From contig JACCYY010000089.1 in assembly GCA_013696235.1 (NCBI GenBank), positions 1-10,764 on the forward strand: a DNA stretch of 10,764 nt, given 5' to 3'. A program made the position numbers and the translations under genes. This document shows positions 5,493 to 10,764 of the stretch, piece by piece. This stretch comes from Sporichthyaceae bacterium (lineage in GTDB: Bacteria; Actinomycetota; Actinomycetes; JACCYY01). The stretch's first letter is position 1. Each line of letters starts with the position of its first letter. A model generated the notes under the pieces. The model ran no database searches. It was not told the origin of the DNA and saw nothing but the letters and a program-made list of their open reading frames with translations.

Positions 5493-6278
5493 ATGCCCAC
5501 CCCGACCAAGGGTCGGCGCCTCGGCGGCAGCCCGGCGCACCAGCGCCTCATGCTGAGCAACCTCGCCACGGCGCTGTTCGAGCACGGCCGGCTGACCACC
5601 ACCGAGGCCAAGGCCCGCCGGCTTCGCCCGCTGGCCGAGCGCATGATCACCTTCGCCAAGCGCGGTGATCTCCACGCGCGACGACAGGTGCTGACCATCG
5701 TCCGGGACAAGGGCGTCGTGCACACGCTCTTCACCGACATCGGACCGCGTTTCGAGAACCGCCAGGGTGGCTACACCCGGATCACGAAGATCGGTCCGCG
5801 CAAGGGCGACAACGCCCCGATGGTCGTGATCGAGCTGGTCGAGGCCGAGACCGTCGGCCAGGTCGCGGTGAAGGAGGGCGAGCGGGCTCGGGGCACCCGG
5901 TTCGTGCGGGGCAGCAAGAACGACGCCCGCCCGACCGCCGCGGATGTCCAGGATGCGGACGCGGCCGCTGCCGCGCCGAGCGCAGACAGTGCCGACAGCG
6001 TGGACAGCGGTGACAGCGCGGACAGCGCCGACGAGGTCGAGGACACCTCGGACGGCCCGTACGGAGACGGCTCGCACGACCCGCTCGACGACGACAGCGC
6101 ACCGGAGGGCTACCCGGTCAAGGGCAACGCGAACTCGCGGAAGTACCACACTCCCGAAAGCCCGTACTACGACGCGACGGTGGCCGAGGTCTGGTTCGCC
6201 ACGCCGGAGGCAGCCGAGGCCGCGGGCTTCGACGCGGTCGCCGCCGACCCGGGCAGCCCGGCCGAGGACGAGTCCTGA
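5493..6278 (+). CDS. rplQ: 50S ribosomal protein L17 with acidic linker and extra C-terminal domain
   Basis: Residues 1-120 are a normal L17 ([23 protein letters not shown]..., then [18 protein letters not shown] and [19 protein letters not shown]). L17 binds 23S rRNA near the peptide exit tunnel. Typical L17 proteins are about 115-130 residues; this one is 261. Residues about 140-205 are Ala/Asp/Ser-rich and acidic, with five tandem X-Asp-Ser triplets (164-178). Residues 207-246 form a compact module: [26 protein letters not shown] and AEAAGF. This matches the pattern of small Ada-like zinc domains (GNxxSxxYHxPxCPxY...AxAAGY), but the cysteines are absent. I recall that NCBI names a similar actinobacterial module the sunset domain. 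ATG 5493 is supported by AGGAG at 5480-5484. Last ribosomal gene of the operon. Confidence 0.95.
   Translation: MPTPTKGRRLGGSPAHQRLMLSNLATALFEHGRLTTTEAKARRLRPLAERMITFAKRGDLHARRQVLTIVRDKGVVHTLFTDIGPRFENRQGGYTRITKIGPRKGDNAPMVVIELVEAETVGQVAVKEGERARGTRFVRGSKNDARPTAADVQDADAAAAAPSADSADSVDSGDSADSADEVEDTSDGPYGDGSHDPLDDDSAPEGYPVKGNANSRKYHTPESPYYDATVAEVWFATPEAAEAAGFDAVAADPGSPAEDES
5982..6035 (+). repeat. 9-bp tandem repeat in rplQ (X-Asp-Ser)
   Basis: Five consecutive 9-bp units of form NNN-GAC-AGY (5982-6026), then a degenerate sixth, GCC-GAC-GAG (6027-6035). They encode Ala/Val/Gly-Asp-Ser triplets in the acidic linker of L17. Such units can expand or contract by slippage without breaking the frame. 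Confidence 0.7.
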
Positions 6279-6318
6279 CCTTCGCCGGTCAGCACCCGCT
6301 CGACCGAGAACCGAGGAC

Positions 6319-6353
6319 CGGGCCCGCCGCCCCCACCGGGGACGGCGGGCTCG
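6319..6353 (+). terminator. Strong hairpin after rplQ, abutting the truA start
   Basis: GCCCGCCG (6322-6329) pairs with CGGCGGGC (6343-6350). Inside, one C-A mismatch is followed by CCCC (6331-6334) with GGGG (6338-6341) and loop ACC. Outside, three more pairs (one G-U) extend to 6319 and 6353. There is no U-tract, as in many actinobacterial I-shaped terminators. It is the strongest hairpin I found by eye, lying 41 bp after the rplQ stop and 5 bp before the truA GTG. It may end the ribosomal operon wholly or partly, and it buries the only purine-rich bases upstream of truA. Confidence 0.55.
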
Positions 6354-6358
6354 TCCGT

Positions 6359-7216
6359 GTGCGGCTCGATCTCGGGTACGACGGAGCGTCGTTCGTCGGC
6401 TGGGCCCGTCAGCCCGACCAGCGCACGGTCCAGGGGGAGCTCGAGGCCGCCCTCACGACCCTTCTCCGGGCAGCGGCACCGCCGATGACCACGGTGGCTG
6501 GGCGGACCGACGCCGGCGTGCACGCCCGCGGTCAGGTGTGCCACGTCGACGTGAGGGCCGACACGTGGGCCGCCCTTCCCGGCCGCACGCCCGCGTCACC
6601 GGCCGAGTCGCTCGTGCACCGGCTGGCCGGTCTGCTGCCGCCGGACATCCGGGTGCACGTGGCCACGGTCGCGCCGCCAGGTTTCGACGCCCGCTTCTCC
6701 GCGCTGGCCCGCCGCTACGCCTACCGGATCTACGACGCCCCCGCGGCGGCCGACCCCCTGCGCCGCGACGTCCTGGTGCACCGGCGCCGCCTCGACGTGG
6801 CCGCCATGGACATCGCGGGCGCGCCGCTGGTGGGCGAGCACGACTTCGCCGCGTTCTGCAAGCCACGCGACGGCGCGACGACCATCCGTCGCGTGCTGAG
6901 CCTGCGCTGCACCCGAGAGACCGACCAGCTCGTGCTGGTCGACATCGAGGCCGACGCGTTCTGCTACTCGATGGTGCGCGCAGTCACCGGCGCGCTGGTC
7001 GCGGTCGGCGAGGGACGCCACGATCCGTCCTGGCCGGGCGAGGTGCTCGCCGCTGGTGTCCGCGACCCCGCGGTGCAGGTGCTCCCCCCCGGTGGTCTGA
7101 CGCTCGAAGCGGTGCGCTACCCAGCTGACGACGAGCTGGCCGAGCGGGCCACGTCGACTCGCCGCCGACGGGCCGGGACGGCGGGTCAGCCGGACTGGCA
7201 GACCGGGCACCAGTAG
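6359..7216 (+). CDS. truA: tRNA pseudouridine(38-40) synthase TruA
   Basis: A 285-residue TruA, which converts uridines 38-40 of the anticodon stem-loop to pseudouridine. MRLDLGYDGASFVGW (1-15) is the typical N-terminus. GRTDAGVHARGQV (48-60) holds the catalytic aspartate Asp51. ARRYAYRIYD and HDFAAFCKP (in the second half-domain) are also characteristic. GTG 6359 is chosen by alignment. No good Shine-Dalgarno sequence is free, because the preceding bases lie in the 6319-6353 hairpin. The frame stays open upstream into rplQ, so an earlier non-ATG start is possible. The last 30 or so residues (Arg/Thr-rich) are not conserved in type and overlap the 3' end of convergent nei1. truA after rplQ is the usual actinobacterial order. 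Confidence 0.95.
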   Translation: MRLDLGYDGASFVGWARQPDQRTVQGELEAALTTLLRAAAPPMTTVAGRTDAGVHARGQVCHVDVRADTWAALPGRTPASPAESLVHRLAGLLPPDIRVHVATVAPPGFDARFSALARRYAYRIYDAPAAADPLRRDVLVHRRRLDVAAMDIAGAPLVGEHDFAAFCKPRDGATTIRRVLSLRCTRETDQLVLVDIEADAFCYSMVRAVTGALVAVGEGRHDPSWPGEVLAAGVRDPAVQVLPPGGLTLEAVRYPADDELAERATSTRRRRAGTAGQPDWQTGHQ

Positions 7217-7980
7217 AGCTTGCGGGCGGCCAGCAGCTGCATCGCGACCGGCGTGCCGCAGACGCGGCAGGGCAGGTCGGTCCGGCGGTAGACGTAGTGC
7301 GCGTCCTGCTGCCGGACCCGTCCGCCGCTCCGGTCGCGGTCCTCCGGACGGGTGGTGACGATCCGCCCGCTGCGCAGGCCGGCGCGCATCAGCGTGACCA
7401 GGTCGGCCCACATCGCCGTCCAGCGCAGCGGTCCGAGGTCGCGTCCGGGCAGGAACGGTGGCACCTGATGGCGGAACAGGAGCTCGGCGCGGTACACGTT
7501 GCCGACGCCGGAGAGCACCGCCTGGTCCATGAGGAGCGCCGCGATCGGTGCGCGGCTGCGGCCGATCCGTACGTACGCCGCGGTCCCGTCCGGCCGCCGG
7601 GCGAGCGGGTCCGGACCGAGCCGCGCCACCACCACCTCGACCTCGCTCGGGGTGAGCACCTCGCAGGCGGTGGGGCCCCGCAGGTCGGTCCAGGCATCGC
7701 TGCCGACCCAGCGCATGCGCAGCGCCCCGCGTGGCGGTGGGGGGTTCCCGGTCCCGCCGCCGTACTTGCCGAACAGCCCGAGGTGGACGTGCACGACGCG
7801 GTCACCGAACGTCGCGAACAGATGCTTGCCGTGCGCCGTCACGGCGTCGAGCACCCGCCCGTCGACCAGCGCCGCCTGCTCGGCGAACCGACCCTGCGGG
7901 CTGGTCACGGTCACCGGCGCGCCGGCGAACCGGGCGGTCTGGTCCCGGGCGAGGCGGTGCAGGGTGTGGCCCTCGGGCAT
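7186..7980 (-). CDS. nei1: Fpg/Nei family DNA glycosylase (Nei1-like, endonuclease VIII type)
   Basis: A 264-residue base-excision repair glycosylase/AP lyase. The start is set at ATG 7980, not GTG 7989, because after Met removal Pro2 is the catalytic nucleophile (MPEGHTLHRLAR) and GAGGAG lies 8 nt upstream. Pro2, Glu3 and Lys52 (HGKHLFATF) are the conserved catalytic set. DQAVLSGVGNVYRAELLF (152-169) is the helix-two-turn-helix. The C-terminal zinc finger has Cys238, Cys241, Cys258 and Cys261 (CxxC-x16-CxxC), including ARKLYWCPVCQ. By memory it closely resembles mycobacterial Nei1 (Rv2464c), which removes oxidised pyrimidines. The gene lies 30 bp after the membrane-protein gene (likely co-transcribed) and overlaps the end of truA by 31 bp tail to tail. 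Confidence 0.95.
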   Translation of the reverse strand: MPEGHTLHRLARDQTARFAGAPVTVTSPQGRFAEQAALVDGRVLDAVTAHGKHLFATFGDRVVHVHLGLFGKYGGGTGNPPPPRGALRMRWVGSDAWTDLRGPTACEVLTPSEVEVVVARLGPDPLARRPDGTAAYVRIGRSRAPIAALLMDQAVLSGVGNVYRAELLFRHQVPPFLPGRDLGPLRWTAMWADLVTLMRAGLRSGRIVTTRPEDRDRSGGRVRQQDAHYVYRRTDLPCRVCGTPVAMQLLAARKLYWCPVCQSG

Positions 7981-8010
7981 GGAGGTCACTCCTCGGTCGC
8001 GAACGGCCGA

Positions 8011-8793
8011 TCATGCCGGATCCGGCCCGACCGGTTCGACGCAGTCAGCGAGACCGTCACGAGAAGCGGTCGTCGGAAGCTCGGGCGGCGCGTAGGTCAC
8101 CGTGAGGCCCGAGCCGACCCGGGCCACCACGAGCATGCGGGCGGCAGCATGCAGCATCGCGATCACACCGACCATCTCGAGCAGTTCCTCGGTCGTCGCA
8201 GTGAGCGCGTAGAGGTGCCCGTCGCCGATCTGGTCGAGGACGAGACCACCGAGCATCTCGAGCCCGAACGCCGCCGCCAGGAAAATGCCGAGCCCGGCGA
8301 GCAGCTCGACCGCGATCGGGCGGGGCAGCCGCGACCCGAGGTATGCCAGCGCGGCGACCGGGACGAGCGCGACGGCCAGCCCGGGGACCACCCAGGCGAA
8401 GTGCAGCAACCCGCTGGCGTCCACCAGGCTCGCGCCGTACGAGCCGAGGCGCTCGTGCAGGCTGGCCAGCTCGTCGATCGACAAGGCGATCAGCACCAGA
8501 GCTGCCACCCACCACCCCCACCGCAGCCGCGGTTGCGAACGCGGCGTCAGCGCTCCCACACCGACCATGATCAGGCCGGTGATCATGAGCAGGACGACGG
8601 CGTACCAGGTCGGGACGTTCTGCTCGCTCGTGACCGCGAAGAGGGTCACGAACGGCTCGACGCCGAGCAGGCGCGTCCCGAGGCTGAGCCCGGCGCAGAG
8701 CACCGCGCCGACCACCAGTGCCGCGGCTGTGACGTTCGCCGGTGAGGCGCGCCAGTGGGCTCGGGACAGCATCCGGTCGAGCTGGGCGACCAC
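8011..8793 (-). CDS. Six-helix integral membrane protein of unknown function
   Basis: A 260-residue protein from GTG 8793, chosen because AGGAGGT lies 6 nt upstream on the minus strand; longer upstream extensions lack membrane character. Six hydrophobic helices are visible at about 21-43, 62-82, 92-108, 129-151, 160-184 and 202-224, with a short polar tail of about 35 residues. Acidic and histidine residues recur in or at helix ends: SIDELASLHE (105-114), GLEM (177-180) and TEELLEMVG (201-209). Proteins with an xLSxDE...HE pattern are common and uncharacterised in bacteria. I do not recognise a named family. Clustered buried Asp/Glu/His might bind a metal or proton (inference). It precedes nei1 by 30 bp in the same direction. 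Confidence 0.8.
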   Translation of the reverse strand: MVAQLDRMLSRAHWRASPANVTAAALVVGAVLCAGLSLGTRLLGVEPFVTLFAVTSEQNVPTWYAVVLLMITGLIMVGVGALTPRSQPRLRWGWWVAALVLIALSIDELASLHERLGSYGASLVDASGLLHFAWVVPGLAVALVPVAALAYLGSRLPRPIAVELLAGLGIFLAAAFGLEMLGGLVLDQIGDGHLYALTATTEELLEMVGVIAMLHAAARMLVVARVGSGLTVTYAPPELPTTASRDGLADCVEPVGPDPA

Positions 8794-8838
8794 GGCAGCA
8801 CCTCCTCGCTCGATGAACGGTAGGCCGCGCGAATGAGA

Positions 8839-8865
8839 ACGCCGGGTGACGCGCCGACCCGGCGT
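8839..8865. promoter_or_regulatory. Perfect 9-bp inverted repeat between divergent genes
   Basis: ACGCCGGGT (8839-8847) and ACCCGGCGT (8857-8865) are exact reverse complements with a 9-bp centre. The site lies 46 bp upstream of the membrane-protein start and 147 bp before the PAC2 gene start. A second, shorter palindrome CACGCGTG is at 8920-8927. Position and symmetry fit a regulator-binding dyad controlling divergent transcription, or an RNA hairpin. No consensus for a known regulator is recognised. The rest of this 218-bp intergenic stretch (8794-9011) shows no gene and no convincing -35/-10 pair. Confidence 0.4.
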
Positions 8866-9011
8866 AGAGCTGGTTGCGCAGCGCCCGGCCACGTGCGGAC
8901 CGCCCACCCCGCTCGCGCACACGCGTGCGGTCAGGCGCTGCGACAATGGGCACCGGTTCTGGTCGCCGCCCACCGATGGCCGTGCGTGCGACGGACCGGA
9001 AGGGGGTGCAG

Positions 9012-9920
9012 GTGCTCGACCCAGCCGGCCTGTTCGTGCTCGCCGACGAGCTGCCCGAGCTCGACCATCCCGTGCTCGTGCACGGCTTGCCCGGGTTCGT
9101 CGACGCGGGCTCGGGCGTGCGGCTCGTCACCGAGCACCTGCTCGAGACGCTGCCCAGCACCGTGGTGGCACGTTTCGACCACGACATCCTGATCGACTAC
9201 CGCGGCGCCCGTCCGTCGCTGGTGTTCGCCGAGGACCACTACCAGGACTACGCACCGCCGGAGATCGTGCTGCACGCGGTCGACGACGCCGACGGCACGC
9301 GCTTTCTCCTCCTCGCCGGCCGCGAGCCGGACTTCCAGTGGGAGCGCTTCGGCGCTGCGGTGGTCGACCTGGTCCGCCGGTTCGAGGTCCGGGTGTCGAT
9401 CGGGCTGCTGGCGATCCCCATGACGATCCCGCACACCCGGCCGATGTCGGTCACCGGCCATGGTTCGAAGCCGGGACTCGTGCCGATCGACGGCAACATC
9501 TTCACCGGGGAGATCCGGGTCCCGGCCAGTGTGTCGGCGTTCCTCGAGCTGAGGCTGGGCCAGGCCGGCTGTGACGCCGGCGGCTTCGCCGCGCACGTGC
9601 CGCACTACCTCGCCGCGACGGAGTACCCCGACGCAGCGATCACCCTCCTCGAGCGGTTGGCCGCGAGCACCGGGCTGCACCTCCCGACGGACCTGCTCGC
9701 GGCCAGCGCGGCGAGCACGCGCGAGGCGATCGAGGAGCAGGTCAGCGCCTCGGGCGAGGTGCAGGAGATCGTCGCCCAGCTGGAGCGGCAGTACGACGCG
9801 GTCGTTGCCCGTGACCCGGCCACCCTGCTCGACGCCGACGGCGCACTGCCCGACGGTGACCAGATCGGGGCCGAGTTCGAGCGATTTCTGGCTGGTCTCG
9901 ACGACGGGGGGAAGCCCTGA
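9012..9920 (+). CDS. PAC2 family protein (proteasome assembly chaperone-like)
   Basis: A 302-residue protein of the actinobacterial PAC2 family (like M. tuberculosis Rv2125). Typical segments are LADELPELDHPVLVHGLPGFVDAG (10-33), HLLETL, DYRGARPSLVF (62-72), the EPDFQWERF motif (105-113) and IPMTIPHTRP (135-144). An alpha-helical, charged C-terminus (near EAIEEQVSASGEVQEIVAQL) may form a coiled coil. The start at GTG 9012 is preferred because GGAAGGGG (8998-9005) lies 6 nt before it and it yields the usual MLDPxxL beginning. GTG 9006 and ATG 8976 are in frame as alternatives. The fold is related to eukaryotic proteasome assembly chaperones. A role with the actinobacterial proteasome is plausible but not shown; no proteasome gene is in the window. 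Confidence 0.9.
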   Translation: MLDPAGLFVLADELPELDHPVLVHGLPGFVDAGSGVRLVTEHLLETLPSTVVARFDHDILIDYRGARPSLVFAEDHYQDYAPPEIVLHAVDDADGTRFLLLAGREPDFQWERFGAAVVDLVRRFEVRVSIGLLAIPMTIPHTRPMSVTGHGSKPGLVPIDGNIFTGEIRVPASVSAFLELRLGQAGCDAGGFAAHVPHYLAATEYPDAAITLLERLAASTGLHLPTDLLAASAASTREAIEEQVSASGEVQEIVAQLERQYDAVVARDPATLLDADGALPDGDQIGAEFERFLAGLDDGGKP

Positions 9921-9929
9921 CCCGACGGC

Positions 9930-9943
9930 CCGGCTCCAGCCGG
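9930..9943 (+). terminator. Short weak hairpin after the PAC2 gene
   Basis: CCGGC (9930-9934) pairs with GCCGG (9939-9943) around TCCA, 10 bp after the stop and with no U-tract. It is too short for a confident terminator call. The remaining 48 bp before the ABC-F start show nothing clear. Confidence 0.2.
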
Positions 9944-9991
9944 TGGAAACCTGGTCGCGGCGCGGGCCTCGGCGAGTGAGACTCTCCCCTC

Positions 9992-10764
9992 GTGGGACAC
10001 GTCGACGTGAACGGGCTGCGCTACCAGCTGGCGGACGGTCGCGTCCTCTTCGAGGACGTCGTCTTCCGCGTCGGCGACGGCGCGAAGGTCGCCCTCGTCG
10101 GTGCTAATGGCGCGGGCAAGACGACGCTGCTGCGGGTCGTCGCCGGCGACGTCACCCCACAGGCTGGGAGCGTCGTGCGCTCCGGCGGGCTGGGCGTGAT
10201 GCGGCAGTTCGTCGGACGCGCAAGTGACCCGGACGAGGTTGGCGCACTACCTCCCGGTGCGACGCTGCGCGACCTGCTGGTCTCGCTGGCGCCGCTGCCG
10301 ATCCGGGCTGCCTCGGCCCGGCTCGACGCGGCCGAGCTGGCCATGATGGACAGCGACGACGAGCCGACCCAGCTGCGCTATGCCCAGGCCCTTGCCGACT
10401 GGGGTGACGCCGGCGGGTACGACGCCGAGGTGCTCTGGGACACCTGCACGGTCGCTGCCCTCGGGATCCCGTACGACCGGGCGCAGCATCGCGACCTGAG
10501 CACGCTGTCCGGTGGTGAGCAGAAGCGCCTCGCCCTGGAGGCGCTGCTGCGCGGCCCCGACGAGGTTCTCCTGCTCGACGAGCCGGACAACTTCCTCGAC
10601 GTCCCCGGCAAGCGTTGGCTCGAGGACCGGCTGCTCGAGTCACCGAAGACCGTCCTCTTCGTCTCGCACGACCGCGAGCTGCTGGACCGTACGGCGACCC
10701 GGATCGTGACCGTCGAGGCGGGTTCCACCTGGGTCCACGGAGGAGGGTTCGCGTCCTACCACGA
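9992..10764 (+). CDS. ABC-F family ATPase (3' partial)
   Basis: The first 257 residues of a protein that runs past the window end. It starts at GTG 9992 (GHVDVNGLRYQLADGR), and no membrane segment precedes the nucleotide-binding domain. Walker A GANGAGKTT is at 37-45, the ABC signature LSGGEQ at 172-177, Walker B LLLDEP with Asp196 and Glu197, and the switch histidine His226 in VSHDREL. A fast return to a second domain is expected, since ABC-F proteins have two. The signature has a lysine after the glutamine (GGEQKRL) like other ABC-F proteins, while the usual DEPTNHLD is DEPDNFLD here. ABC-F proteins act on the ribosome in translation quality control or antibiotic protection; which applies cannot be told. 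No clear Shine-Dalgarno sequence precedes the start, so a leaderless or weakly translated mRNA is possible. Confidence 0.92.
   Translation, partial: MGHVDVNGLRYQLADGRVLFEDVVFRVGDGAKVALVGANGAGKTTLLRVVAGDVTPQAGSVVRSGGLGVMRQFVGRASDPDEVGALPPGATLRDLLVSLAPLPIRAASARLDAAELAMMDSDDEPTQLRYAQALADWGDAGGYDAEVLWDTCTVAALGIPYDRAQHRDLSTLSGGEQKRLALEALLRGPDEVLLLDEPDNFLDVPGKRWLEDRLLESPKTVLFVSHDRELLDRTATRIVTVEAGSTWVHGGGFASYH

Noticed and set aside
7297..8745. 482-residue open frame on the plus strand opposite nei1 and the membrane-protein gene
   Set aside because: The translation is Arg/His/Glu/Gln-rich low-complexity sequence typical of an antisense frame in GC-rich DNA, while the minus strand encodes a clear Nei1 and a hydrophobic membrane protein with good ribosome sites.
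8942..8947. GACAAT as a -10 element for the PAC2 gene
   Set aside because: The first base is wrong and no -35-like hexamer lies 16-18 bp upstream.
8794..8973. 60-residue N-terminal extension of the membrane protein from 8973
   Set aside because: The extension is Arg/Cys/Gly-rich without a signal or membrane segment and crosses the perfect dyad at 8839-8865; AGGAGGT correctly spaced before GTG 8793 supports the shorter form.
8874..9011. Upstream extension of the PAC2 protein from 8874
   Set aside because: The added residues are Arg/Pro-rich and unlike the family; GGAAGGGG at 8998-9005 and the MLDP beginning support GTG 9012.
1..10764. CRISPR array, insertion sequence, prophage or defence island
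   Set aside because: No spaced direct repeats, transposase, integrase or tRNA attachment site was seen; the window is mostly a conserved chromosomal core with ordinary flanking genes.

Overview
The window is high-GC DNA with strong G/C preference at third codon positions, several GTG starts and the gene order infA-rpmJ-rpsM-rpsK-rpsD-rpoA-rplQ-truA. Together with the zinc-free S4, an RpoA of about 350 residues, a Nei1-type glycosylase and a PAC2-family protein, this points to an actinomycete chromosome. I cannot name the family or genus. No tRNA, rRNA, CRISPR array, insertion sequence or other mobile element is visible.

Layout. (1) Positions 1-2014, plus strand: the 3' part of a gene for a PIG-L/LmbE deacetylase fused to a SAM-dependent methyltransferase, overlapping by 8 bp a family 2 glycosyltransferase gene. 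(2) Positions 1988-6278, plus strand: a sigma-70-type promoter (TTGAGC-18-TAGACT) lies over the end of the glycosyltransferase gene. It drives a leader of about 210 nt with three stem-loops, then infA, rpmJ, rpsM, rpsK, rpsD, rpoA and rplQ. Nearly every wide spacer in this operon contains an RNA hairpin. The rpmJ-rpsM spacer carries complementary hexamers that could form alternative structures at the rpsM start. (3) Positions 6319-7216: a very strong hairpin, then truA. (4) Positions 7186-8793, minus strand: an unknown six-helix membrane protein gene followed 30 bp later by nei1. nei1 converges on truA and overlaps it by 31 bp. (5) Positions 8794-9011: a divergent intergenic region with a perfect 9-bp dyad. 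(6) Positions 9012-10764, plus strand: a PAC2-family gene and the 5' part of an ABC-F ATPase gene that runs off the window.

How the genes work together. The central block makes translation and transcription machinery: IF1, L36, S13, S11, S4, the RNA polymerase alpha subunit and L17. TruA modifies tRNA. The upstream deacetylase-methyltransferase-glycosyltransferase set looks like sugar-modifying chemistry of unknown product. The flanking genes serve DNA repair (Nei1), possible protein quality control (PAC2) and ribosome-associated ATPase activity (ABC-F).

The parts most worth a second look are the C-terminal extension of L17 (an acidic Ser-Asp repeat linker plus a small extra domain), the structured leaders of infA and rpsM, and the NodC/NodB/NodS-like combination of activities at the left end. 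I did not find a clear defence system or other wholly unknown multi-gene system.
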